Below are positions 34,702-43,295 of a stretch of 52,058 bases of DNA, one piece after another. Under the pieces are notes generated by a model that was not told where the DNA came from, made no database searches, and saw only the letters and a list, made by a program, of their open reading frames with translations. The DNA is from an uncultured Angelakisella sp. GTDB lineage: Bacteria; Bacillota; Clostridia; Oscillospirales; Ruminococcaceae. The position numbers and the translations under genes were made by a program. The number at the start of each line of letters is the position of its first letter. The first letter of the stretch is position 1. The DNA lies in assembly GCA_934524965.1 (NCBI GenBank), contig CAKSYU010000010.1:1-52058 (forward strand), given 5' to 3'.

Positions 34702-37700
34702 TTACAGCTCCACTCTCACCGCTTCGCCCAGATGGAACGAATACAGCACCGCTTCCGTCACCGGCAGTCCCAGCTGCCGCCGCACCATCGCCGCATACAG
34801 CTTCAGCTGTAAGGCGTAGCGCTCCAGCAGCTCCTCCGGCACCTTTACCCGGTCGGTCTTGTAGTCCAGCAGCACGGCATGGTCGCCCTCCGCCAGCACC
34901 GCGTCCACCGCGCCCATTACCAGCGTCGCGGCAGGCACCGTCAGCGCGCCGTCCACCGCCGCCAGCTCCTCGGGGGTAAATTCCTGCAGGAACCGCATCT
35001 CGCGGTAAATACGGTCGGCACGCAGCATTCTCTCCCCCAGCGGGGAGGTGATCAGCTTGCGGAGCGTCGCCACCTCCACCAGCTCGCCGTCCTCACGGTA
35101 AAGGTATCCCTCCGCCACCAGTCGGGCAAGCTCCCTTTCGGGGTCGTCCCGCAGCGCCGCAAGGTCGGCAAACTGCATAGCGCGGTGGGCGGCATTGCCC
35201 CGCTCCGCCGCCGTTGCCTCCTGTCGGGTCAGACACTTGGGGCGGCGCCGCAGCAGGTAATGCTCCCTTGTTGCCCGCTCTGCCAGCTCACTTACCGCCA
35301 CCCGTCGGGGCGTCACGGTATCGGCAGGGTAGGGATATTCATACCCCACCGCCTCGGTCAGCCGGTTCAGCGTTTCCTCGCTCGGCGCGGATATTTCCGC
35401 TCCTGCTTCGGCAGTCTCCGCGGCAATCTCGCCGTCCGGCAGTTCCCACGGCGTCAAAAGCCGCAGCTCCAGTCCCTCCTCGCAGCGCACCGCGCCGCGC
35501 AGCCAGTCCCAAATGCTCGCCGCGGCGCCGGCGTTCCAGCCATAATGCTCCGCTTCGGGGTCTCCGGCTTTTTCCAGTCCCTCCGCCGCCTTGCTGCCGG
35601 AAGCCACCAGATACAGCTTCTCTCTGGCACGGGTCAGCGCCACATACAGCACCCGCATTTCCTCCTGCAGGCTCAGTTTTTTGTTTTTCAGCTGGATTGC
35701 CGCCAGCGGCAGCGTTTTGTGCTGACGCATGGTGTAGTTATCCCGCAGCTTGCAGGCAAAGCCCATCTCGCGGTCCATGGCAATGTCATTGCTCTCTTTC
35801 CCGCGGTTAAAGCGCTCCCCGCACCCTACCAAGAACACCACAGGGAATTCCAGTCCCTTGCTGCGGTGAATGGTGATAACACTGACCGCGTCTCCGCCGG
35901 CGGCGGCAGCGCTGGGCAGACTCAGTCCCCGCTCCGTCATGCGGCGCAGGTACTCGGCAAAGTCGCTTTCGCCCCGCCCCTCCGCCTCGTGGTCGGCGGC
36001 ATGGGACTGCAGCAGCCGCAGGTTGGCGACCGCCGTTTCGCCCTCCGGCAGCACACGGCATTTATCGGCAAAGCCCGTCACCTCGCACATCTCCCGGATC
36101 AGGTCGGCGGTGGGCAGTTCCTGCATTCTGCCGCGCAGCAGGGCGTAGTCCCGCAGGAAGTCCCCGCATTTCGCGCTCTCCGGCGCTTTGGTCAGCAGGT
36201 TGCGGTACAGCCGCTCGTGCCGTCCGGCTTGCCTCAGCGCCGCCAGATCGTCGCTGGTAAAGCCGTACATCGGGCTGGTCAGCACCTCGGCAAGCTCCAT
36301 ATCCAGCATGGGGTTTGCCAGCACCGCCAGGTAGGAGAGAACCGTCTTTACCTCCCGCACCTCCAGCAGGTTTTCGTTTTTGGCGCTGCGCGCCCCGATG
36401 CCCCGCTCCAGCAGGGCGTCTATGTAGATCTGCTCGCGCTTTTTAGCATTGCGCATCAGGATACAGATATCCCCCGGACGTACCGGTCGGCGCGCGCCGT
36501 TTTCCTCCACCGTAAAGCCTTCCCGCAGCAGCCGCACGATCTCCTTTGCCACCTCGGCGGCTTCGGCGCGGCGGTAGTCATCGGCACGGGTGGTGCTGTC
36601 GCCGGTAATGACCATCGCCGTCACGGGTCTCGGCACGCTGTAATCATACGGCAGGGCAGCGACCAGCTCATCTTCCGGCAGGTAATCCATACCGGCGGCG
36701 GCAGCCGTCATGATCTGCCGGAACAGCCGGTTGATAAAGCCGGTGATCTCCCGACGGGTGCGGAAGTTGGCGTTCAGCGCTATTTTGGCGGGGAAAATTT
36801 TATCCTCCACGGGGAAATAGCTGCCGCGCTTTTCCAAAAAGTTTTCGGGGCACGCCTCGCGGAAACTGTAAATGCTCTGCTTGACATCGCCCACCATAAA
36901 GCGCCGCGCCCCGCCCGCCGTCAGAGAACGGAACACCTGCTCCTGCAAAAAGCTGGTGTCCTGGTATTCGTCCAGCATGATCTCGGCATAGCGGCTGCCC
37001 AGCTCCGCCGCCAATGGGGTCGGTTCCCCATCGGGCTGCACCAGCAGCGCCAAGGTATAGTGCTCCAGGTCGCTGTAATCCAGCCGGCGGCGCTCCAGCT
37101 TGGCGGCAGTGTAGCGGGTATCAAATTCCATCAGTAGCCCCCGCAGCCGGTCCATCAGCGGCGCAAGCGCCGTCTGGTCAGCACGGTACTGCGCCGCGTC
37201 CATCAGGTAGATATCGGTTTTCAGCGCCCGCACCATGACCACCGCCTCACGGCGCATCAGCCGGATCTGCTCCTTGGTCTCGATATCCGTCCACTTTTTG
37301 CGGGGAAAATCGGGAAAGCTCGCCTGCAGAATACGCTCGGTCTGGGTATCCCAGTCGTCCTCCGAAACGCTCTGCGCCAGCCGCAGCAGCATGGCGTGGT
37401 CGTCCCGCAGCAGGGTGCCTATAATATCCTGCAGCAGCTCGTCCCCGCTGCCCGCCAGCAGCGTTTCACATTCCTCCACCAGCCGCATGGCGTGCTGCAG
37501 GGTCTCGATGGCGGAAAGCCGCAGCATATCGCACCACACCGTCATTTCCAGCGGCGTTTCGGCGTCGGCTCTGATGTATTGCTCCGCCCAGCCCCGGTAA
37601 AAGGGGTGGTTGCGCAAAAAGTCGTAAAGCTGCAGCACCGCCGGCACCACCCTGCTGTCGTTGCGGCTGCCGGAAAACAGCTCGATGAGCCGCATGAAAT

Positions 37701-38163
37701 CTGGCTCGCCCTTTTCGTATTCCTCGTCCAGCAGCGCTTCCAGCACCGCCGCCTGCAAAAGCTCGTTTTCGCCCTCTCTGCCCAGCTTCATATCGCCGGG
37801 TAGCCCCAACGACTGGAAGTTCTCGCGGATCAGCCGGTAGCAAAAGGCGTGTATCGTGCAGATCTCGGCATTGCCCAGCAAAAGGCTCTGGCGGTGCAGC
37901 GCCGTATTTTCCGGCTCCGCCTCCATCTTCTCGTACAGCCTTTGGGCAATGCGCTGCCGCATCTCCTCCGCCGCGGCGTTGGAAAAGGTGACGATGAGCA
38001 GCCGGTCGATATCCACGGGGTCGATCCGGTCGGTGATAAGGGTCAGCACCCGCTCGGTCAGTACGGCGGTCTTGCCGCTGCCTGCCGCCGCCGAGACCAG
38101 CAGATCGCCGCCCCGTGTGTGGATCGCCTGATTCTGGGGTCTTGTCCACTGACGCTCGCTCAT
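34702..38163 (-). CDS. addA: Helicase-nuclease AddA (AddAB subunit A)
   Basis: A 1153-residue UvrD-like helicase fused to a RecB-type nuclease. Walker A is in VSAAAGSGKTAVLTERV near residue 20-35; Walker B-type DEYQDTSFLQEQ is near residue 420; the C-terminal nuclease has MGAVDAVLAEGDHAVLLDYKTDR with the catalytic Asp and Lys. With AddB it resects double-strand breaks for recombination and degrades linear foreign DNA. It overlaps addB by 4 bp. Confidence 0.96.
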   Translation of the reverse strand: MSERQWTRPQNQAIHTRGGDLLVSAAAGSGKTAVLTERVLTLITDRIDPVDIDRLLIVTFSNAAAEEMRQRIAQRLYEKMEAEPENTALHRQSLLLGNAEICTIHAFCYRLIRENFQSLGLPGDMKLGREGENELLQAAVLEALLDEEYEKGEPDFMRLIELFSGSRNDSRVVPAVLQLYDFLRNHPFYRGWAEQYIRADAETPLEMTVWCDMLRLSAIETLQHAMRLVEECETLLAGSGDELLQDIIGTLLRDDHAMLLRLAQSVSEDDWDTQTERILQASFPDFPRKKWTDIETKEQIRLMRREAVVMVRALKTDIYLMDAAQYRADQTALAPLMDRLRGLLMEFDTRYTAAKLERRRLDYSDLEHYTLALLVQPDGEPTPLAAELGSRYAEIMLDEYQDTSFLQEQVFRSLTAGGARRFMVGDVKQSIYSFREACPENFLEKRGSYFPVEDKIFPAKIALNANFRTRREITGFINRLFRQIMTAAAAGMDYLPEDELVAALPYDYSVPRPVTAMVITGDSTTRADDYRRAEAAEVAKEIVRLLREGFTVEENGARRPVRPGDICILMRNAKKREQIYIDALLERGIGARSAKNENLLEVREVKTVLSYLAVLANPMLDMELAEVLTSPMYGFTSDDLAALRQAGRHERLYRNLLTKAPESAKCGDFLRDYALLRGRMQELPTADLIREMCEVTGFADKCRVLPEGETAVANLRLLQSHAADHEAEGRGESDFAEYLRRMTERGLSLPSAAAAGGDAVSVITIHRSKGLEFPVVFLVGCGERFNRGKESNDIAMDREMGFACKLRDNYTMRQHKTLPLAAIQLKNKKLSLQEEMRVLYVALTRAREKLYLVASGSKAAEGLEKAGDPEAEHYGWNAGAAASIWDWLRGAVRCEEGLELRLLTPWELPDGEIAAETAEAGAEISAPSEETLNRLTEAVGYEYPYPADTVTPRRVAVSELAERATREHYLLRRRPKCLTRQEATAAERGNAAHRAMQFADLAALRDDPERELARLVAEGYLYREDGELVEVATLRKLITSPLGERMLRADRIYREMRFLQEFTPEELAAVDGALTVPAATLVMGAVDAVLAEGDHAVLLDYKTDRVKVPEELLERYALQLKLYAAMVRRQLGLPVTEAVLYSFHLGEAVRVEL

Positions 38164-41100
38164 TCGGTCTCCTCCTCTCCGCCCAGCTCCCTATGGCAGC
38201 CATCGGGCTTATTGTTGTTGCAAAGCCCCGCGTAGGGGCAGTAGCCGCAGGGATCGTAGCCGCCGCCCTGTACCGGCAGCGGGGCGACCTTACCGGCAAG
38301 CAGGTCGGTGCCCATGCCGGTGATATTGCCGTAAACGGTCTCCCGCAGTTTTTCAAAAACCTCGCGGCTGTAAACATTGGAGCGCTTGGAAAGCTCGCCC
38401 TTCTGGGTCAGCTCGGCGGGGATATACACGCCGCCCAGCTCCTGCTCCATAGCGCGCAGCACCGTCTCGTCCTCCAGCAGCATACCCTTCATGCGCAGTG
38501 CCTTATTGACGGCGGCTTCGGCGTCCTCCTCGGTAAAATCCACCGTGCTGTTGATCGCCTCGATGCGGCTGGGGAAATACAGCACACCGGCGGGCTGCGG
38601 CGAACCGAATCGGTGTCCCTCATCGCCGCAGGCGGCGTAGAGGTAAATGAGCATCTGCATATTCAGTCCGCAGGGCACATCTGCGAACCGGAACTCCTTG
38701 GTGCCGGATTTGTAGTCGATGACCCGCAGATAGTCGCCGTCCGCCCCGTGGTACAGGTCAACACGGTCGATGGAGCCGCGCAGCGAAATGGGGGTGCCGT
38801 CCTCCGCCGTCAGTCGGGGGGACATCACCTCGCCGCCCTCCCCCACCGAGACCTCGGTAGCGGCGGTGACAAATTCGCTTTGGGCAAACTCGGTGGCAAG
38901 GTGCCGCACAATGACCCCCAGCATCAGCCGCAGGCGGTCAAACTGGTAGCGGAACCGTGCCGTGACGGCGGCAGGGTCCGGCACCATGCGGTCAATGTAT
39001 TCCCGAAGGTAATGGCGGATCCCGCCGTCCAGCTCCTCATCGGGCAGCGCCGCCAGCCCGCCGCTGCCGTAGCGGTCCACCATCTGCTCGAAGACATAGT
39101 GAATGGCGGAGCCGGATTCAAACGGGGAAAACTCCACCCGCTGACGGGGTCGAAGCCGCAGCATTTTATCGCAGAAAAAGAGATAGGGGCACTGGTAAAA
39201 TTTATCAATAGCGGTGGGCGCCAGCCGCAGCTCCCGTCCCAGCAGGGCACGGGCATTTTCGGCGGAAATGCCGGCGGCGGGCAGGTCGGCGGCGGCACGG
39301 CGCATCGCCTCGGGGTAGGTCCCCTCGCCCAGCCGTTCCAGCAGCGCCGCCAGCAGCGCTTCCTCCTCCGGTCGGCGTCCCAGCACCGCGGCATAGCGGC
39401 TTTTGGCAGTCCGGCGGTTCACCACCCAGAACTCGACCGGCATTTTTTTGGTCGGCTCCGCCGTGATGCGCAAAGGGCGCAGCGTCCGCAGAAGATAGCT
39501 TGCCGCCGCCATGGCGGTCTCGCCGCCGATGCTTTGGCGGGCATAGGTGATATAAAGCCGCTCGGCAGGGGCGGTCAGCGCCGAATACAGCACAAACTGC
39601 TCCCGCAGGGCGCTTTCCGTCCCGATGACCGGCAGCTCGGCGCCGCAGGCGTTCAGCTCCTCCCTTTCGCGGGCGGAAAACAGCCCTGCCGTTTTGCCCG
39701 TCGCGGGGAAAACACCCTCATTGACGCCGAGGACGAAAACGGCGCGGGGCGACTGAAGCCGCACCCGGTCGCTTTCCGCCAGAATGACATGATCGACGGT
39801 ATTGGGCACGCTGCCCAGATCGATGCGGGAAAGCGCCAGCCGGAACAGGTCGCTCCACTCCCGCGCCGAGAGAATTTTTCCGGTGTAAAAGTCGCTCATC
39901 AGATCCAGCACATCAACGATGCAGTTCCACTGACGGTCGACCGCATCCCGCTCCGGCAGCGGCTTGCCCTCCGTCAGGTGGGTAAGGGCCTCGGCGGCGG
40001 TGACATAGCGGTACACAGCATCGGCAAAGCCGGCGCCGTCGGCACCACGCAGCGACTGCCGCAGCGCCGCCAGCGGCTCGATGACCGCACGGCGGGCGGC
40101 TTCGATCTGCGAAAGGGCGGCGGCATAATCCTCCGGCGCGGCATCGGACATACCCTCCGGATTGGCGGTAAAGGGGCGCAGCCAGTCCTCGCCGTTGATG
40201 TTCCAGACATAGCAGTAATTTTCCAGCTGTCCCGCCTGCTGGGGGTCCAGCCCCGAGGCGGCGGAGCGTGCCAACCGCAGCACCGCGGCGCTGCGGATCC
40301 CGCCGGTCGCCGCTTCCAGCGCGGTGAGGACAAAGAACGGCAACGGAGCAAGCAGGATATTCTGCTTTTCGCCGCAGAAATAGGGCAGGTCGTATTCCTC
40401 CAGTACCGTTCTGGCGTTGCGGTAACGCTCCATATCCCGACACAGAATGACGCAGTCCCGATAGCGGAAGCCCTCCTGCCGCACCAGCCGGCTGATCTGT
40501 GCCGCGGCGAACCGCATTTCCTCGTAGACGGTCGGCGCTTCGATGAGCCGCAGGGCGTCCCCCGTCACCGGAGCGGCGGCTTCTGGGTCGGTAAAGGACT
40601 GCCGCAGCGCGGCAAGGTCGGGGCTGCCCAGGTGACGTTCATCGCCGGTTAGGAAAAGCGGCTCCTCGCATGCGCACCCGTGCGCCCCCGCATACGCGCG
40701 CAGGCGCAGGAGGAATTTTTTTTGATAAAGGAAGATGTCCTCACCTGGGTCAAGAGAGGGGCAGGTCATCGAGAGGGTGAGCTGCGGGGCGGTGAGCAGC
40801 ATATGCTCCAGCAGGGCACGCTCGCTGACCGAGAAATAATCGAAGCTATCGACCCAGATATACTTGCCGGCGAACCAGTCCTTTTCGGCGGCACGGCGCA
40901 GGGCGATGGTCAGCTCGTCCAAGGGGTCGTGGAAGCGCTGCGCCACCAGCGCGGCAAACGCTTCGTAGATGAGCGCCATATCCCGCAGCTTTTCGCCCAG
41001 AGCGCCGCCGGTCTGCCCTGCCAGCTCCGCCACGCCCTGCGGGTCGATCCCCGCCCGTTTGAAGTCCGCCACGGTTTGCAGCATATCGCCCAAAAAGCCG

Positions 41101-41438
41101 GTATAGCCCGCCTGACGGCGGTAAAGGGTGAGCTGCTCGCGCACCTCATCGAGGGCTTCCCGCATCAGCAGGGCACGGCTGACCTCATCGAGGGGGCGCA
41201 GGGCAAGCCCGCCGCATTCCCGAAAGATATTTTCGGCAAGGCGCGGGAAGCTGAGCAGCGTGACATACTGCTGCTCGCCGCCGGTGAACAGGGCGCTGAC
41301 GCGGCGCTCCATCTCGAAGGAGGCGTGCTCCGGCACCAGCAGCAGGACGCTTTGCTGCCGCGCGGCGGCTTCCTTTATCTGGCGCAGCACCTCGGCGGTT
41401 TTGCCGGAACCGGCTTCGCCCAAAATCATACGCAGCAT
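38160..41438 (-). CDS. addB: Helicase-nuclease AddB (AddAB subunit B)
   Basis: A 1092-residue AddB. Walker A GEAGSGKTAEVL is at the N-terminus. The C-terminal nuclease has LRGSIDRVDLYHG and LRVIDYKSGTKEF. One Cys in FYQCPYLFF and three in DPCGYCPYAGLC make the iron-sulfur staple typical of AddB. I start at ATG 41438 (MLRMILGEAG), seven bases after GGAG; the longer frame to 41645 crosses a large palindrome and has no family sequence. Confidence 0.95.
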   Translation of the reverse strand: MLRMILGEAGSGKTAEVLRQIKEAAARQQSVLLLVPEHASFEMERRVSALFTGGEQQYVTLLSFPRLAENIFRECGGLALRPLDEVSRALLMREALDEVREQLTLYRRQAGYTGFLGDMLQTVADFKRAGIDPQGVAELAGQTGGALGEKLRDMALIYEAFAALVAQRFHDPLDELTIALRRAAEKDWFAGKYIWVDSFDYFSVSERALLEHMLLTAPQLTLSMTCPSLDPGEDIFLYQKKFLLRLRAYAGAHGCACEEPLFLTGDERHLGSPDLAALRQSFTDPEAAAPVTGDALRLIEAPTVYEEMRFAAAQISRLVRQEGFRYRDCVILCRDMERYRNARTVLEEYDLPYFCGEKQNILLAPLPFFVLTALEAATGGIRSAAVLRLARSAASGLDPQQAGQLENYCYVWNINGEDWLRPFTANPEGMSDAAPEDYAAALSQIEAARRAVIEPLAALRQSLRGADGAGFADAVYRYVTAAEALTHLTEGKPLPERDAVDRQWNCIVDVLDLMSDFYTGKILSAREWSDLFRLALSRIDLGSVPNTVDHVILAESDRVRLQSPRAVFVLGVNEGVFPATGKTAGLFSAREREELNACGAELPVIGTESALREQFVLYSALTAPAERLYITYARQSIGGETAMAAASYLLRTLRPLRITAEPTKKMPVEFWVVNRRTAKSRYAAVLGRRPEEEALLAALLERLGEGTYPEAMRRAAADLPAAGISAENARALLGRELRLAPTAIDKFYQCPYLFFCDKMLRLRPRQRVEFSPFESGSAIHYVFEQMVDRYGSGGLAALPDEELDGGIRHYLREYIDRMVPDPAAVTARFRYQFDRLRLMLGVIVRHLATEFAQSEFVTAATEVSVGEGGEVMSPRLTAEDGTPISLRGSIDRVDLYHGADGDYLRVIDYKSGTKEFRFADVPCGLNMQMLIYLYAACGDEGHRFGSPQPAGVLYFPSRIEAINSTVDFTEEDAEAAVNKALRMKGMLLEDETVLRAMEQELGGVYIPAELTQKGELSKRSNVYSREVFEKLRETVYGNITGMGTDLLAGKVAPLPVQGGGYDPCGYCPYAGLCNNNKPDGCHRELGGEEETE

Positions 41439-41506
41439 GGGGGAACTCCTTTCGGGGGGTGGTTTTGTGGGGAGCAAGGGGAAAGTTGGCGGGGACGGGA
41501 AAGGCA

Positions 41507-41589
41507 GCCCGCAGGGCACGCCGCCGCAGGCGGCGTAGGGGCGGCGCAGCCGACCAAAGCGCCCCGCAGGGGCGCTTTGCCCTGCGGGC
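41507..41589. repeat. Nested palindrome: 12-bp outer stem enclosing three GCA-triloop hairpins
   Basis: Outer perfect arms GCCCGCAGGGCA (41507-41518) and TGCCCTGCGGGC (41578-41589). Inside are ACGCCGCC-GCA-GGCGGCGT (41518-41536), CGGC-GCA-GCCG (41542-41552) and AAAGCGCCCC-GCA-GGGGCGCTTT (41556-41578), all perfect. The predicted fold is a four-way junction in the probable addB leader. Confidence 0.9.
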
Positions 41590-41752
41590 GGGGAGCAGAA
41601 AGCCGCGCGCCCTTTGCCGATCCCTGCGGAGTGGCATAATCCCACAGTTTAATTGTAGCACACATTTTGCCGCAGGTACAGACCTTGGGGAGAAAAAGCG
41701 AACAAATTTTCTTTTTTGTAATATTTCCGCCATTTCCCTGTCTTTTCCGCAT

Positions 41753-41801
41753 AAAAAAGCCGCCCGCTTCCCCTTTACGGGAAAGCAGGCAGCGGGCTTT
41801 T
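41753..41801 (-). terminator. Terminator of spo0A
   Basis: GC-rich hairpin with GCTTCCCC/GGGAAAGC and outer GCC/GGC pairs, followed leftward by CTTTTTTAT. Confidence 0.75.
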
Positions 41802-41811
41802 GGGAAGATTA

Positions 41812-42603
41812 TTATGCGAGGGAGAAGTTGACGCCCTTATAGCGCAGACGGATCTTATCGGCGATCATGGCGATGAATTCGCTGTTGGTGGGCTTGCCGC
41901 GGAGGTTATGAATGGTGTAGCCGAAATAGGAGTTGAGCACATCGACATCGCCGCGATCCCAAGCGACCTCGATGGCGTGGCGAATGGCACGCTCCACACG
42001 GGAGGCGGTGGTATCGTTCTTCTTGGCGATGGCGGGATAAAGCACCTTGGTAACGCCGTTGATGATATCCGGCTCCCGCACCGTCATAATGATGCCGTCG
42101 CGGATATACTGGTAGCCCTTGATATGTGCCGGAATACCGATTTGCAAAATGATCTCGGTGACGACGCTCTCGAGATCCACCTGCTGCGCGGCGGGCTGGG
42201 TCATCTGGCTGAGGTCGCCCGCCAAGGTATGACCGCACAGCATCTCGACGCGGTCGGCGAGGATCGCGGGATCAAACGGCTTGACGAAGTGGTAGGCGGA
42301 GCCTGCGCGGATCAACTGGCTGGAGATGCTGGGGGCATCCACGCTGCTCATGGTGAACATTTCGGGGCGGGTGCCGCATTCCCCGCGGGAGACCGCCATC
42401 AGCACGCCGAGGGCGTCCAGACCGCTTAAAAATGCTTCCATCAAAACCGCGCGGGGTTTATACTCCTTGATCTGCTCCAGCAGATATTTGCCGTCCTTAC
42501 GGCAGATGACCGTCTCGAAGCCCTTTGCCTCCAAAGCCGCCTTGCAGCTATCGCAGAATTCGCCTGCATCATCGGCGATCAACAAATAATTGCGATTATT
42601 CAT
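41812..42603 (-). CDS. spo0A: Sporulation master regulator Spo0A with Glu at the phospho-acceptor site
   Basis: A 263-residue Spo0A. The C-terminal DNA-binding domain is fully typical: IGIPAHIKGYQYIRDGI, TASRVERAIRHAIEVAW and GKPTNSEFIAMIADKIRL. The receiver keeps the acidic pair D11-D12 (LLIADDAGEF) and Lys109 (HFVKPFD), but the phospho-acceptor position, Asp56 in B. subtilis (VLVLDIIMP), reads AVLMEAFLS here, so residue 56 is Glu (codon at 42436-42438). The switch region reads TMSS in place of LTAF. Such a receiver may be locked or work without the phosphorelay. It has its own promoter with a TGTTGAA sequence that resembles an 0A box. Confidence 0.96.
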   Translation of the reverse strand: MNNRNYLLIADDAGEFCDSCKAALEAKGFETVICRKDGKYLLEQIKEYKPRAVLMEAFLSGLDALGVLMAVSRGECGTRPEMFTMSSVDAPSISSQLIRAGSAYHFVKPFDPAILADRVEMLCGHTLAGDLSQMTQPAAQQVDLESVVTEIILQIGIPAHIKGYQYIRDGIIMTVREPDIINGVTKVLYPAIAKKNDTTASRVERAIRHAIEVAWDRGDVDVLNSYFGYTIHNLRGKPTNSEFIAMIADKIRLRYKGVNFSLA

Positions 42604-42646
42604 GTTTACTCCTCCTAAAATGTTGGGTTATCCGGCCGTTGATTTG

Positions 42647-42675
42647 ATATTACCATAAATTGTAAAAGATTTCAA
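42647..42675 (-). promoter_or_regulatory. Sigma-A promoter of spo0A with an 0A-box-like sequence
   Basis: -35 TTGAAA (42670-42675), 17-bp spacer, -10 TAATAT (42647-42652), reading leftward. TGTTGAA (complement of 42671-42677) differs from the 0A-box consensus TGTCGAA at one base and overlaps the -35, so self-regulation is possible. TTAGGAGGAG precedes the ATG. Confidence 0.7.
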
Positions 42676-42755
42676 CACATATTTCAGATTTTTCTGAAAA
42701 AACTTTCTCCAACTTTTACCATTATTAGATGATATGCGGCAACTTTGGAGGAGAA

Positions 42756-42780
42756 TTCGAGCTTGTTCGAGGGAGTTCGT
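42756..42780. repeat. Three TTCGA-like repeats at 10-bp spacing upstream of spo0A
   Basis: TTCGA at 42756-42760, TTCGA at 42766-42770 and TTCGT at 42776-42780 recur at exactly one helical turn. The reverse complement TCGAA is the core of the 0A box. Candidate tandem protein-binding sites about 80-105 bp upstream of the spo0A -35. Confidence 0.4.
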
Positions 42781-42829
42781 GACGATTTGGCAAAAAAATA
42801 AATAATCGTGGAGAATATGGTGTGCCAAG

Positions 42830-42858
42830 GAATAAAGGGCGGTATGCCTGCCCCGCCC
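42830..42858 (-). terminator. Terminator of the DUF2087 gene
   Basis: GGGCGG (complement of 42853-42858) pairs with CCGCCC (complement of 42837-42842), followed leftward by TTTATT. Confidence 0.55.
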
Positions 42859-42870
42859 CGGGTTTCCCTT

Positions 42871-43182
42871 TCAGGTGTACTTTGCCATATACTCCGCCAG
42901 CGAAGGAATGGTATCCGCCCGCCAGTAGGCGGAGCAATCACGGGTGCGCTCCAGCAGGCAGGTATTGTACATCTCCCGCCGCAGCGTCGCCGGATCGTGG
43001 AAGGTCGTCCAGTCATCGAGCAGGTCGTTGATCTCGCCTTCGGTATATTGGCACGCCGGCTCCACCTTGCCCGACAGGTAGTAAAGGGCAAGGAGCTTCT
43101 TTTTGTGCTTGGCGGGCAGCGCCGTCAGCTGCTCCTTTTCATTCAGAAAGGGTTTAAGCTCCGGAATATCACAGTTTGCCAT
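42871..43182 (-). CDS. DUF2087 domain protein
   Basis: A 103-residue protein that consists of a DUF2087 domain: FLNEKEQLTALPAKHKKKL, then YTEGEINDLLDDW, HDPATLRREMYNT and the final SAYWRA. The domain is winged-helix-like and is found alone or fused to ArsR-type regulators; its role is unknown. I start at MANCDIPELKPF (43182) with GGAGG upstream; the longer frame continues into the promoter region. It lies upstream of spo0A in the same direction, separated by 267 bp. Confidence 0.85.
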   Translation of the reverse strand: MANCDIPELKPFLNEKEQLTALPAKHKKKLLALYYLSGKVEPACQYTEGEINDLLDDWTTFHDPATLRREMYNTCLLERTRDCSAYWRADTIPSLAEYMAKYT

Positions 43183-43206
43183 GGGGATCGCCTCCTTTAT
43201 TTTTGT

Positions 43207-43235
43207 ATTGTAGCATAAAACCCGAGATATTCCAA
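43207..43235 (-). promoter_or_regulatory. Sigma-A promoter of the DUF2087 gene
   Basis: -35 TTGGAA (43230-43235), 17-bp spacer, -10 TACAAT (43207-43212), reading leftward. Confidence 0.65.
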
Positions 43236-43256
43236 CCCGTGAAAACACACTGCTCG

Positions 43257-43286
43257 TAGACAATCCGCCGCTTTTTGCGGTATAAT
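43257..43286 (+). promoter_or_regulatory. Sigma-A promoter upstream of the ansA leader element
   Basis: -35 TAGACA (43257-43262), 18-bp spacer, perfect -10 TATAAT (43281-43286). Transcription would start near 43293, just before the inverted-repeat element, so the element would form most of the ansA 5' UTR. Confidence 0.65.
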
Positions 43287-43295
43287 AAGAATAAA

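Larger units (their letters stand above)
41439..41811. other. 373-bp gap between addB and spo0A
   Basis: No gene seen. It holds the leader of addB with a nested palindrome (41507-41589), a -10 like TACAAT (complement of 41652-41657) with a poor -35 that may serve addB, an AT-rich stretch, and the spo0A terminator at the right end. Confidence 0.7.

Noticed and set aside
41439..41645. 69-residue N-terminal extension of AddB
   Set aside because: It translates the nested palindrome into low-complexity sequence, while the ATG at 41438 has a good ribosome site and begins right before Walker A as in the family.
42756..42780. TTCGA repeats as a CRISPR or tandem-repeat array
   Set aside because: Only three 5-bp units at 10-bp spacing, far too small for a CRISPR; kept only as a possible regulator site.
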